A DNA stretch of 64,000 bases from Pyrrhosoma nymphula (lineage: Eukaryota; Arthropoda; Insecta; Odonata; Coenagrionidae). This document shows positions 47,522 through 58,243 of this stretch, in pieces. The position numbers and the translations under genes were made by a program. The number at the start of each line of letters is the position of its first letter. Positions within the stretch are counted from its first letter, which is position 1. Below the pieces are notes generated by a model. The model saw nothing but the letters and a program-made list of their open reading frames with translations. It was not told where the DNA came from and made no database searches. Where the stretch lies: assembly GCA_963573305.1 (NCBI GenBank), contig OY754329.1, forward strand, positions 67,639,084-67,703,083, read 5' to 3'.

Positions 47522-47918
47522 GGCTTACTTTGCTTACTTTGCCTTAATGTATATAGGCATAAATATATATATGTACACTAGGGAAATGATCAAGCTGTTA
47601 ATCAATCAGAAGACGGCTCAAGAGAACCGGAGGGACGAGGTGACCATCTATCAACCTGGGTGCTATTTAAGTAGTAATGAGTCTGAGTTGCCCATTTTTG
47701 GGTTTCCCGTGCATGAAAGAGGGCCAACAGTCACTCATCTCTCTGTGCACCTGGTAAACGGTCCGCGTGTCTACTACAACGAACACAACATACAAGATAG
47801 GTTAAGAACTCCTCAAATGACCACGCTGGCCGTTTTTCTTCAGGATTAGTGGTTTTCTTATAAAAAGAAGTTCAATGTTTTTCACACCCGTTGAATTTCA
47901 ACGGGTACCTTCCGCTAG
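47522..47918 (+). mobile_element. Helitron fragment with 3' terminus
   Basis: The 3' end has the classic form: an ACCCGTTGAATTTCAACGGG hairpin, then TACCTTCCG, then CTAG (47915-47918) followed by host T. The same end, reverse-complemented, closes the short Helitron at 60384. Sequence before it (ATGTACACTAGGGAAATGAT, CAGAAGACGGCTCAAG) also matches that copy. No 5' TC end was found, so it is 5'-truncated. Confidence 0.75.
47590..47849 (+). pseudogene. Helitron Rep/helicase protein, internal segment
   Basis: The frame reads YLSSNESELPIFGFPVHERG, PTVTHLSVHLVNGPRVYYNE and, near its stop, TTLAVFLQD. This is the conserved stretch between the replication initiator and helicase domains of Helitron proteins (S.NEA.WRI..F..HER.P.V..L.VHL..GQ.V.F....T.LT.FF). 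No HUH motif or helicase motif is present, so only a small internal piece of the protein survives. The stop comes about 70 bases before the Helitron 3' end. Confidence 0.68.
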
Positions 47919-48087
47919 TAATAAAATAATTGTACACCACTAACTTAAGTCTTATAAACACTGTCCCGATTTACCTTTAGTCTCTTCAAAACTAGAAATG
48001 TCTCGGTCTAGGGACATTAGAATATGCTAACAATTTCCATGATAAGAAGCCCATAAAGGTAACTTTAAAAGCTAGAGTAAATTGATG
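47919..48087. other. Linker, nothing seen
   Basis: Short AT-rich spacer between the Helitron end and a palindromic repeat. Confidence 0.5.
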
Positions 48088-48291
48088 AGTTCTTCTCGGG
48101 TTTCCCTCCGGGTTAGGCTCTCCATGATCGCCGACGGTTCGGCAGAAGACTTTCCTGCCATTATCAAGGCTCTGTATTCATTATCTGACATTATCAAGGC
48201 TAATCCAGAGCCTTGATAATGGCATAAAATCTTCTGCCGAAACGTCGGCGATCATGGAGAGCCTAACCCGGTGGGAAACCCGAGAAGAACT
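48088..48291. mobile_element. Palindromic repeat, copy 2
   Basis: The arms start AGTTCTTCTCGGGTTTCCC and end with the reverse complement, GGGAAACCCGAGAAGAACT. They run inward through GGGTTAGGCTCTCCATGATC, GCCGACG and the TTCGGCAGAAGA word to a centre containing three ATTATCAAGGCT words. The whole 204 bp can fold as one long hairpin with an internal loop. It is the best-kept copy of the family. Confidence 0.75.
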
Positions 48292-48824
48292 AATCAGTAT
48301 ATTTGGCCGTGAAAGCCTGAAATCATAGAGTATTTAGGCAATTGTGACATTTTCAAGCAATGAATTTCTTTTGAATCGTTGACGTTAAATATTATACGCC
48401 ATTTGGATAGAAAGACCCCAACGATTCGTATGAAAATTCAAATATTTTGTATACTTAATACTCCAACTGGGTATCTCGCAATTTCCACGGGTTAGACAAC
48501 CGTCCATTCTCTGCGGAGCCCGCGATTGCAGCGGGCTCGTGGTTTTTCTTATATTTTGCTCTGCGTATCCCGTTAATTCCCCGTCTGATTCTTCTATCCC
48601 ACGCGTTGATCTAATGGTGGCGTAATTCAACATTTTCAGCTATTTTGCGGAACATTTATATATTTTCAATGACTGTAGGAAAGTGTTTTATTTAAAGTAT
48701 TTAGCTGGTAATGTTTGCGATCAAATTCGTTGTGAATTGGTTTGACTTAAGGGCGCGTAATTTCTTCCGATTTAACTACAGTTTCCTATGCTTTAGTGAC
48801 CATTCGCTACTCAACAGCCTCTTG
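48292..48824. other. No gene recognised
   Basis: Mixed composition; a GAGCCCGCGATTGCAGCGGGCTC inverted word (arms GAGCCCGC/GCGGGCTC) lies near 48516-48538. Confidence 0.5.
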
Positions 48825-49025
48825 AAAACATCAACAGAAGAAGAAATAAATGGTAAGAATTAACAAAGAGGACCACAAACAGAATGCATCATACAAGTAA
48901 TGATTTACGTTAAAATTAGGTATCGCTCATGAAGGAATGAAATGATTAGGTGATTAGTGAGACAAGTGGAGAGCTGCAGCAAACCAATCTACAAACTGAT
49001 CACTGCTGCAGATGATGATGATGTA
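48825..49025 (+). pseudogene. Non-LTR family C, C-terminus and 3' tail
   Basis: Frames read RGPQTECIIQVMIYVKIRYR, equivalent to RGRPRMEYIKQIMKDV in other copies, then AGCTGCAGCAAACCAATC and a GATGATGATGATG tail. The order and 3' tail match 4800-5180. Confidence 0.55.
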
Positions 49026-49339
49026 GACATGGGTCAGGATAATGTATCTACATCTACGAATGACACTGAGCAAGACACCACCAGGATGTGTGGAACAGTT
49101 AGACCCCACACTAAGCACGCAACAATCGTCCCAGTTCAAGGTCGAACTACATTAACTACCCTGGTCTCTAGACGCGAACCAAAAAAGCAGTCAGGAGAAC
49201 GATGAACGGACAAACCAGAAACCAGGCTGGAGAAAACGTCATCATGCAATACCATGGCCAAGATATTACCACTGATTGGTACTGCCAATGCAAAACTCAT
49301 CACGCTATGAGAAAAATAGAAAGGTAAAAAGCCTTAAAT

Positions 49340-49638
49340 TGGAAATTAACCCGGGAATATACAACTTATAGACGACCGATCTATTTGGAAGGGCATCTGC
49401 TTTCGGACGTTCTTTAGCGTGGTGTGCATTTGCGACGATAGCTTCTTCAACCATCCTCCTGGCGTCTTAAAGTTTGATGTGGCGATGAGAGATTTTGGTC
49501 CGTCTGATAGAGTCGTGTCTGAGTAGTTGGATCGTCCTGATTGGTGGACTGATTTCCCGCGTCTTCTATCCTGAAAGTTCTCCTCCAGGCGCATGATAGA
49601 TTGTACCCGTCCTCCCGGTTGTAATTGTTTTGGTGTTA
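49340..49638 (-). repeat. Old unrecognised repeat or coding relic, left flank
   Basis: Read on the minus strand and taken together with 50846-51100, this sequence is interrupted by the element at 49639-50845. From the insertion point leftwards one frame stays open for about 60 codons (NREDGYNLSCAWRRTF, then NQSTNQDDPTTQTRLYQTDQ) up to a stop. I do not recognise the protein. It may be an unclassified transposon or a host exon. Confidence 0.3.
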
Positions 49639-50845
49639 AGGCCGTTTTACACGCTACATTTAATTGCACAATCTATCGTGCGAACGCTTGTATCAGGAAA
49701 GTGTACCGTGTAAAACGGCAAATTGTGCGAACGCTTGTGCGATTGTATGAATGACTGAACGGAAAATAGAACCTGTTCAAATTCAATTCAGACAAACATA
49801 CAATGTAGTTCAGGTATTATTCAACATATGGCGACAATATGGCGAAACCTGTGGTGCCTGTGTTAATAATGTTACCAATTGAAAAAAAAGTTATTTATAA
49901 AAAGGATTAACACTTTCCCGGCGAATAATATGAGTAACTATTATCCTGTCTATATAATCTTTAATGAGTAAACTCTTCTCGGGCTTTCCACCAGTTTAAA
50001 CTACTTATTCATAATTGCCGACGTTTTGAGAGACGACTCGTCACTCATTCTCAAGGCAAGAATAATTTTCGTCAGCATTTATGAATAGTTTGAACCGGTG
50101 GAGAACCCGAGAAGAGTTAATTCAAAGTTGCTCAAATGTTTACAGCGTCATGTCGTCGTGTTATTTGGTGTTCTGGTTTTTCAATGTAATCGCGATCTTT
50201 GGGTTTGTGTCCTTTTCCCCGAAAAGTATGACTGGGTGCGTCCTCAAGTAGAGTTATTGATGCCCCGCGTGATATAATAATAATAATTTTATATCTGTTG
50301 GTTGGCAAGTAACATAGAAATTGTCAAATAAAGACATTAAAACACAAGTACAAATACAAGGGAGGGAAATTTGGAGGGACTGAAGAAACGTGTCCCATTT
50401 TCCGCTATACCACTTGATAATAACACTTCGTCACACACACACAAAATAAACCTGCCGGTGAAAAACGTCAATGACTTGTCGCGCTAAAATCCAGAAGAGA
50501 AAAAACGAAACGGTGCAAAGGTCGAATATAAAGCCAGAGAAAAGAGTCCAAGAGAGCTTTGCCTAAACCGAGAGAATAATCAGTAGGCAGATGGTTGAGT
50601 CGACAGACCAAATTTCAGGTGATCAACTTTACAAGGGGTTAAATACGTGAGTGAAACATAAACACGATAAACAAAACACTCGCGAATTCCGATCGATTTC
50701 TACCACTAAATTGCACGGAAAATTGTGCGTTTGCACTCATCGTGTAAAGCGAGATTCCGTTTGATTCATTCGATCGTACAATATATTCTTGCACACTTGA
50801 TTGTACATTCGTTTGTACTAAAAATTGCACCGCGTAAAACGGCAT
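49639..50845. mobile_element. PIF/Harbinger-like element, about 1.2 kb
   Basis: The left end AGGCCGTTTTACACG follows TTA (49636-49638). The right end CGCGTAAAACGGCAT is followed by TTT, a one-base variant of TTA. Inside both ends lie repeated ATTGCAC and TTGTGCGAACG words. No transposase was recognised, so it is non-autonomous. A similar left end is at 25832. The internal copy of CGTGTAAAACGGC at 49709-49721 suggests an older partial end. Confidence 0.55.
49971..50118. mobile_element. Palindromic repeat, copy 3, nested
   Basis: The arms AACTCTTCTCGGGCTTTCC and GGAGAACCCGAGAAGAGTT enclose GCCGACGTTTTGAGAGACGA and ATTCTCAAGGCAAGAATAA. It lies wholly inside the 1.2 kb Harbinger-like element, so it arrived later. 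Confidence 0.65.
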
Positions 50846-51100
50846 TTTGACTTTCTGATTGGCCTCCTGGATCATTCTGGGGTTGTAGCAACTCCTTTAG
50901 TTCCTTTGCGTTTCTTTAGGTCCACCCTCTGGCGAGGCTCCGACCAAACGTGTTCCGAGACGGCGGAGAACCGGAACTACTTCTTCTCCGTGTTCATGTT
51001 CCCATAATCTGCATTGTATAGATCTTACCCGTCTGATCAAAGTAGGATTTGCCGCCACGGAAACCATCGCACCGGCATCGATCGATCTATTCACTAGCCA
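50846..51100 (-). repeat. Old unrecognised repeat or coding relic, right flank
   Basis: This is the other side of the interrupted sequence. A minus-strand frame reads SIDAGAMVSVAANPTLIRRV, then RSIQCRLWEHEHGEEVV and VLRRLGTRLVGASPEG to a stop, and reopens to RMIQEANQKVK at the insertion point. The word TATAGATCTTACCCGTC here resembles TAGATTGTACCCGTC on the left flank, so the two flanks may be partly duplicated. Confidence 0.3.
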
Positions 51101-51789
51101 TTATTGATCCCAACGTTAAAAATGTGGAAGATGTTGATTACGATTCTGAACCGACGTGTTATCGAAAATCTGATACCTCGTTAGGGTATTTATTCCTTTG
51201 AGGATTATCAAAAGCCTTCCGACCTTGCACCTAATTGATACTGCTTATCATGCGGAGTACCGTCAAGAAATACTTATTAATTTGTTTTAATCTATAAATG
51301 AACCGTAGGTTCACTTACACATTGATACACCCTTATTTACCACGCAATAGTACCGTTGATTTTCTTTCAAATAAATGTACCTACCCATGAAAAAAGAGCT
51401 GATGCTTTCCCGGCGTATGCTGCGTCTGTTAGGGTTCTCAACCGAGTGAAACTCAAGCATTTATGCCCGTGAGTACAAATGCAGTGTTTGACCCAGAGGA
51501 TAACCCGAGCAGATTACATTAAATGTACCCTTGTTTTCCACATGAATGTACCTTAGTGTAACGATCTTAGATGAGACTACTCTTGAGTTAATATTTTCCA
51601 AGTGGTTTTGCTATTCAAGATATATGATATAATATTCAAAATATTGGTGTCAAAAGGAATAGATTTATTTTCCTATAGAAGTAAGGCCAATGTTTATCGA
51701 CAATTCCTCAAAGAGTTTTATCCTTAATATATTCCATTACCTAATACATTCCTGAGAATCTGCATGAAAATGATGAAACACAGTACCTG
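51101..51789. other. Mostly unassigned; degenerate palindrome inside
   Basis: At 51404-51512 the arms CTTTCCCGGCGTATGC..GTTAGGGTTCTC and GAGGATAACCCGAGCAG look like a decayed relative of the palindromic repeat family. The rest is AT-rich. Confidence 0.35.
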
Positions 51790-51840
51790 CGGAATCGAAC
51801 CTAGGTCCAGGTCTTGATAGCCGGCAGCACTATCATCGTA
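51790..51840 (-). repeat. tRNA-derived SINE head
   Basis: On the minus strand AGGTTCGATTCC (51791-51802) is a perfect B box. ATAGTGCTGCCGGCT about 20 bases upstream is a weak A box. A SINE head is likelier than a tRNA gene because the arms do not pair. Confidence 0.5.
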
Positions 51841-51899
51841 TTTACGCGAGATCAAAATTTAGCTGATCCTTTTGTTCATCCGTTACGCAGAAGAGAGAA

Positions 51900-52650
51900 A
51901 AAACACGGCTTTAATGGAGAGCGCATTACTCTGTCCAGTTTAAATAATTGATTCGGAAACAAAAAGCCTTCCATGACAATGGGAGACGGTCATAAAGAGA
52001 CCCAGGCCTGCCAACTTCACGGCACCGTTCCCCCTTCGTTACTCCTCGTTCTTCTCCCCCCCAACTCCCAAGCCAACTAACTCCCCTGTCAAGCACACAC
52101 TCGCGCACACAGCACAAAACGCGGTCCCATTTGACGTCCCCGCCCCTTTCCTCTTCCGCATTTCGACTCCATTTAACCTGCTTTGCTTGTCTAGCATTCC
52201 TTCCCATTAAACGGCCCAGCGCCCCCGCATGGCTACGGCTTTAAAGCTTTCCAGTTTCCCTTTTCCCGAGTGATAATCATAATTATTGCGGCCGCCGCGG
52301 TTATAATTACCATTCCCTCCCCTCTGTCGGAGGGAATCATGACTTTTGTCGGTCGCTTTTAACGTTCTGCTTCTCTCCATCAGTAATAGCACGGAGAGGG
52401 TGTGTCTCTTCTTCGTTCCTCTCCATTCTTCAAATGGCTCTTCCCTTCTTCGCTTTCGATTCCTTCCTTTCTCCCTCATTCTATTCGAAATACCAAAAGG
52501 CTGTCAAGGAAAAAGATGGTCAAATGAGCCTCTTAAACCAAGGGCGTCGTTGCTGTACGTTTGGCATAGCAACGTACCATGTTTCCAAATATCTGGTTGC
52601 TGTGTGCGACTCCAAAGGTGCAGAATTGTTAGAAAGCTTTTTTTAAATTA
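51900..52650. other. GC-rich island, unassigned
   Basis: GC-rich with overlapping frames on both strands (51926-52708) and no recognisable domain. It holds an inverted pair CGTTGCT (52548-52554) and AGCAACG (52568-52574). Confidence 0.3.
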
Positions 52651-52919
52651 TATTTTCCAACCGGATTTCCAACCAAATTTATCTCAAATATTTGATATTG
52701 ATAGGTAATTTATTCCTAGGTCACAATATTTTTCCTAGTATGTTACCGAAAACGGCCTTAAACTCCATAATTGGCATTGACTTGTGCTTGTTTGTCAGAA
52801 ATCATAAAAAAACGTTTGAATTTTTGATATAAGTACTATTAGATGTAATATACAGGCAGAGTTTGGTTTGGTTGTGGAATTAGGAGTACCTATTTATAGT
52901 ATTCTTTTATTGCTGAAGT

Positions 52920-53330
52920 TCCTAGTCACTATACTCTATTCCATTCTTCAGCTGGGGATACGTCTTACCTCTCTTCAATCTCATCCATTAAGCCTATTCT
53001 CCATCTCCCCAATCTCCGCTTACACAGCGTTCCCCTTCTATCACGGTTGCCAGCATCCCTTCGCCTCTCCTTACCTGTTCCAAACTCGTACTCTGTCTGC
53101 TACTTATTTTCTCAAGCGTCTTCATCTCCTCACCAAAACTTCCGAGCACTTCCTCGTTTGTTTTCCCTTCAATCCATCGCACTCTCTCCATTCTTTCTCC
53201 CCAATAACATCACAAATGCCTGTTGGCTTTTCTCATCCTCTTTACTCCGAGTCCACGCTTCTGTACCATACAACGCTACACTAGGGTATGTACCCTAACG
53301 CTACACTCCACAGTAGACTCTTCGCTTATT
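52920..53330 (-). pseudogene. Non-LTR retrotransposon fragment, family B
   Basis: On the minus strand, YGTEAWTRSKEDEK is followed in another frame by MERVRWIEGKTNEEVLGSFG and EEMKTLEKISSRQSTSLEQV. This is the LYG.E.WT segment plus the TNEEVL..GEE block shared with 10929-11640. One frameshift separates the two. The catalytic part is missing. Confidence 0.62.
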
Positions 53331-53846
53331 TATCTAAACCTATATTCTTGAGCCCCCGTCATAAATTCAGCAATCAGTATAAAATACCAGAAGGCTATCA
53401 TTTTTTAATAACTATATCATCGAAAAAATCGGTATGATTTATATTTCAATTCTTTAATTCGCAATGTCTAAAAAAAGGAGAGGTACCTGTACTAGAATTT
53501 GATCATTAAGTGTATGGTGTACTTCTCTGTCACATGCAGCCATAATTTTCAAAATGATTTTTCGAAGCAATGCCATAAGTCCAAACAGTCTACAATTCGT
53601 ACATATTCGATCAATAATTTTTTCTAGACAGTTTTTTTATCCATATTCCGGCTTAACTTATTTATGGATAACATGCGTCATGTACTAGCGATTTCATTCT
53701 TCCCTAAACTCTTTTGTTCTTAACTTTAAATCTAACTTCTCTCATTCCATCCAAAATTTCACTCCAAGCCCTAAATGTTCAGTGTTTCCCTCTGCCCCCA
53801 ACCGACATCTTGACGTTGATTCGTGCCCCTTGTGGCTTGTGAGAAT
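53331..53846. other. No gene recognised
   Basis: AT-rich; nothing assignable. Confidence 0.5.
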
Positions 53847-55420
53847 CCAAATTCTATCCGCTTGCTTTTCGACGACTTGGACCGCACGGGATTAGAGCGT
53901 ATTCATTCCCGTTTTCGTTAAAACGTCTACGTAGTGCCGTGAAAGCCACCTCAAGAGAATGTGGCAGGTGGCGCATGTTTTTCTCAGCAAACGTCCACAG
54001 CGTTACATGCTTTGAGCATTTTTAGGTATTTTTATGCAGCGTTCATTCAAACCATTCATTCATCACTCCGTTCCCTTTCGTGGTGGTCACGTTAACAAAA
54101 GTTTCACTCTCGGTGATATAAGCCTATAAACTGATTCTGCTTTGATAATTTCCTCCATACAACCCTGTCCTTGCATTCCTCCTTCTCAGTCTATCCCTTC
54201 CTCATACACCATTCACCCCCCAATCATATATATCTATTTCGTAATTCGATTCTCCTTCATACTCTCTACATGGCATAATCAACTAAGCAGAATTATTTCA
54301 TAAGTGTCCTTTACCGGGGCATCCATTCCACATACATTCTTGACTCATTTATTCCTAACCTTCTCCCTTCAGCTTTAACGCCATAACTTCTCAGATACAC
54401 CATACTCACTCCATTTTTGCCAACTGTTATGCTTGTCCTGACATACCGCAGTTTCGTTACCATACAAGGAAGTGGGAAAGCGTACACTTTTGTGCACTAC
54501 AATTTTAAAAAATCATTCCTCAACGTACTCCGCTTGTTACCTAAGGCTTTACTTGACGCATTCGCACGCCTTTTAATCCATTCATCTATCTTCCTATCTT
54601 TACATCAAGATTTCTTTTATGTAGCGTTCAACTTTTATTAATGAGTTGACAACCGTAATTAAGATTCAGATTTTGAAAGTAAAGTAGGAATGCGAGACTT
54701 CTTGTTATTAATGGTTAGTGTAGATAAAAAGACCTTCATAAATATGTTTAACTAGCTAGGTTAACTGTCGAAGATCATATCTCACCAACACCAGTTATTA
54801 CGTACAATATGCTTATGGAAACTTAAAATTTTTCCCTGAGGCAGTCTCATTTACTAATTTTATGTTTGTGACCCATTAAATGGAATAATACAACGTTTTT
54901 GTAGCCGTCATTTAAGAAGTTAGACTCCGAAACTGTTAACATTTTAAAAAAATATGATCTGATAGAGACTACCACTCAAATCGTGCAATTTTTTTGTAAT
55001 AGATCTGTAAATTAAGCATTGCACAGTACTTTGTAACTCGACATAGCCTTTCATACCCAAGAGTATCAATTCTTTTTATTTCTGACAGTCCCGATTTTTA
55101 ACAGACATCCTTGGAGCGTGAACGAAAGTTACGGTATGCAAGGCACAGTGAAAAAAGGCTTTTGCGGTAATTTCCTTTGAAAACAGACCTCCAAATTCTA
55201 ATGATAGTTTGTCGGTACCATTTCAAGCAAGGTTGAAACGCACAATGCTTAATTGATGCGAAAGTAATTTTTAGGGAACTCCGATATATGAATTGTCATT
55301 TCATTCTTGCCAGACACAATATACTTGCCCTATTAACAACACTACGAAAGGACTAATCCAGTCTAAGAGAACAGTCGCACAAATTAATCCATGTTGTGAG
55401 GGATTTATTTATCAATAAAT
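53847..55420. repeat. Tandem duplication, copy A
   Basis: It starts CCAAATTCTATCCGCTTGCT and shares several blocks in the same order with 55974-57290: GACGACTTGGACC, ACCTCAAGAGA(A/G)TGTGGCAG, a family A fragment, and TTTCCTT(T/C)GAAAACAGA(A/C)C. Offsets are about 2.13 kb at the left and 1.9 kb at the right, so indels have accumulated. The family A insert is part of both copies. Confidence 0.6.
54055..54640 (-). pseudogene. Non-LTR family A fragment in duplication copy A
   Basis: The 3' terminal block (ACTCCGTTCCCTTTCGTGGT in plus-strand sense) lies at about 54066. Degraded family A coding sequence runs to about 54640 on the minus strand. Frames are heavily broken. Confidence 0.5.
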
Positions 55421-55973
55421 AAGAAAAGGCTACCTAAAACAACTTATCTAAACATTTTACACCTTGAAAAATTAGTATAGAAGAGTTTCCTCAAGGTACC
55501 ATCCCAAAATGTTAACAGATCTCTAATGCCAGAAGATGACGTAGTGAGAGCAGTAGAGGGCTTTTCAGGAGGATCCGTCGCTCTGATCCGAGTAATGCCT
55601 CAGGACACTTTCAGATAATGTACCTGAGCTGCGAGATATTCTACGTATCCGATATGGGAAACCTTCGAGAGGACCGGTAAGACGATTGAAGCATCTTCAC
55701 TCCACGAAGAGGGATTATATTCTCCGTAGGATTTTGGGTACACTGACCTCCAGCTTCTCCCGTCAAGCGACTTTGGTTTAGATATACAGGTCGATACGAC
55801 CATTTAATACGATCGACATGATGGGACTTGAAAGCGTTGTTATATCCGTCTCAAGGGTGTTCTGAAAATTTCCTTAACGGAAGATAACACTCCGAATATG
55901 AGGGAAGACGGAAGTCTACTCTCAGCGGGTAAGAGCTAGTAACTACTTACATAAATACACACCCCGCACGAAT
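55421..55973. other. Spacer between duplicated segments
   Basis: At 55435-55520 the phrase CTAAAACAA..ACATTTT..CACCTTGA and CCATCCCA(A/C)AATGT resembles 56335-56430 inside copy B, so parts of this spacer are also repeated. No gene is recognised. Confidence 0.4.
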
Positions 55974-57290
55974 CCAAATTCTATCAGCTTACTTTTTGAC
56001 GACTTGGACCAAACGGGATGGGAGGGCATTCTTTCCCGTTTTCGTTTATGCATCTTGTAAGCACTCTCAGAGCTACCTCAAGAGAGTGTGGCAGGTGGTG
56101 CATTTTTTTCCCAAACAAAAGTTCGCTTCGTTACACGCTTTGAGATTTATATAGGAATTTTATGCAGCTTTCATGCATACTTGAATAAGCATCATGTCGT
56201 TCTATTTCGGGGTGGGCGCAGCCAAAACAGTTTCACTCTCGTTAATGTGCCTGTAAAATTGATTCTGCTTTAATAAATTCCTTCATACTGCCCTATCCTT
56301 ACATTCATATCCTTAGCTTCTGTTACATCCATGAATTGCTCATCTAAAACAATTAAAAATACATTTTCCACCTTGATATCTCGATGAAGCATGGTATCTT
56401 CCAGGTGCCATCCCACAATGTCAACAAATCACTACGGCCAGCAAGGTGAAATGATGAGAATAATTATTCTTAAGATTCTTCTCTTCTTATCTTCCATCCC
56501 ATTCGGGCCATTCACCCATGACTTTCTCGGCCTACCCCCTCCTCTCACAGTTCTCTCCCCGCCATCATAAATCTGCTTTGTTATTCGGATCTCATCCATT
56601 CTCTCAAGATTATCTATCCAAAGAAGCACATTCCTTTTAAAAATGTCCAATACTGGAGTATCCAACCTACATTATTTCATGACATTTTCATTTCAAATCC
56701 TAATTATCCTGCTTTAATCGCAAACACTTCTCATATACCCCATCCTCACTATATTAAGCCTACTCTTATTATGCTCATCCTGCAACCATGCGATAAAGAG
56801 AGAGGGAGTACACATTTGCACACAGCTATTTTAGCTTGCTTGGACAAACATTGGTAGCAAATTAAAAAGTATAAATAAAGAGGTAGGTGAGAGGTCAGAG
56901 AAATGAGCTTTCGAATGATATGAGTATGCAATATACTGTTTCGCACCTCGGCATAGCTTTGGCTTCCCAGTAATACAATTTATTTCTTTATTAAACGCCC
57001 GGTTGTTTTACAAACATTCTTAGAAGAGGAAATGAAAGGCATGATAATCGTTTGGTGCTAATTTCCTTCGAAAACAGAACGCGTAATACCAACTATAGTT
57101 TTTAGAAGTTATTTCAACCAAGGTCGAAACTCATGTTACTTAATGGATGCAAAATAGTATTTCAAGTAGCTCCGACGGAAGGAGTTTCATTTCATAATAG
57201 TTACGTGTAATTTAATTGCCCAATTTACAAGTATTCGAGCGGAGTAATTCAATACCTAAGAGGAAAGTACCAAAACTTAATTTATAGAAT
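55974..57290. repeat. Tandem duplication, copy B
   Basis: It starts CCAAATTCTATCAGCTTACT and carries the same block order as copy A, with the family A fragment in the same relative place. An extra segment at 56335-56430 matches the spacer after copy A, showing that the structure is a mosaic. Confidence 0.6.
56200..56860 (-). pseudogene. Non-LTR family A fragment in duplication copy B
   Basis: The minus-strand frame 56432-56665 reads LLWIDNLERMDEIRITKQIY, DGGERTVRGGGRPRKSWVNG and PNGMEDKKRRILR. This is the clearest family A C-terminus in the window and defines its signature. The 3' terminal block (TCTATTTCGGGGTGGGC) is near 56200. No catalytic domain is present. Confidence 0.7.
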
Positions 57291-57990
57291 GAAAAGACGT
57301 TTTATTTTTAGTTATTATAAATTTTATTGAAATTGGCTACGGAGGAGAGAAATTGAACTACTGAAGCCAGTAGATATTCAAATAAAATTATTAAACATTC
57401 TGTAATATTTTCTGTCAACCTCAATACGGTATGGAAATGCGGCCATCACATTTTCAAGATCTGGAATGATTTTGATTGATGAGCTGTAAATAATTGAAAG
57501 TGTGGATAAATAATGACAAAACCTTCAGTCTCAAAGAAATATTTCAGAAACGTAAAGTAATGGAACTTTTATTTTCTTCAATTAGAGCATATTTTGTTAC
57601 CCTTCTGTATAATTTCGAGATGGGGTAGCTATAGTTATTGAGATATTGCGTGGTGGTATGGATGAGAATCGTCCTTGTTATGACTGATGATAGTAACAAC
57701 TTTATTTTTTACGTAAAAGTATTACGACGCTACTTCAAATATTTTTGCGCATATTTTAAGTCTGTATTTAATTTTTTACGGAAATTAAAACTATCCCGAT
57801 TTCCTCGGAAAAACATACTACAAGTGAAAATAATGCAATTCAATTCATTAGGTGGTTAAATGCTTTTCCGTTGTTTTTGGGCGAGTCAAGATGCATGATA
57901 TAGTGTTTTCTTTCTTAGATTAAAACACCAACTTCCGATGAGTATACTAATTTATTTCTCCGAGATTATAAGAGTTGGAGTTCCAAGGTG
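57291..57990. other. No gene recognised
   Basis: AT-rich. It would be the transcribed side of the minus-strand promoter motifs at 58006-58101, but no frame above 60 codons lies on that strand. Confidence 0.45.
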
Positions 57991-58005
57991 CCGTGCTGTG
58001 AGCGT

Positions 58006-58101
58006 GTTGACTACCCCCGCCCCGTGCCAACGATCGCCCTTTTATATTACTCCGTCGACCTTGGGGAACTCTCTCGAGAGAATCCGGGAACCTTCTCGAA
58101 C
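58006..58101 (-). promoter_or_regulatory. Heat-shock-type promoter motifs, minus strand
   Basis: 58087-58101 reads GGAACCTTCTCGAAC, three perfect contiguous inverted nGAAn units, as in a heat-shock element; weaker GAA-like units adjoin it. On the minus strand, 41 bases further on, comes TATAAAA (58046-58040) within TAATATAAAAGGGCG. About 30-36 bases beyond that lies TAGTCAACACG, a possible start site. The arrangement of HSE, TATA and start is that of heat-shock gene promoters. No heat-shock protein sequence follows. Confidence 0.4.
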
Positions 58102-58243
58102 CCTCGAGTGGTACATTGTGATGAAACGCCCTCAGGCGACCTCGGGAACCTCAGCGAAGCCTAAACCGGCACATGACAATACAGCACATGATATGGGGTG
58201 ATACCACATAATTTCAATGTCCGGGTGGCAGTCATCAAGTGTA

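Noticed and set aside
51790..51840. Intact tRNA gene
   Set aside because: The B box is perfect but the A box is weak and the acceptor and other arms do not pair; a SINE head explains it better. The same applies at 26660, 22805 and 5345.
52548..52574. CGTTGCT...AGCAACG inverted pair as an RFX-type X-box
   Set aside because: The 13-base gap is far longer than the 0-3 bases of an X-box.
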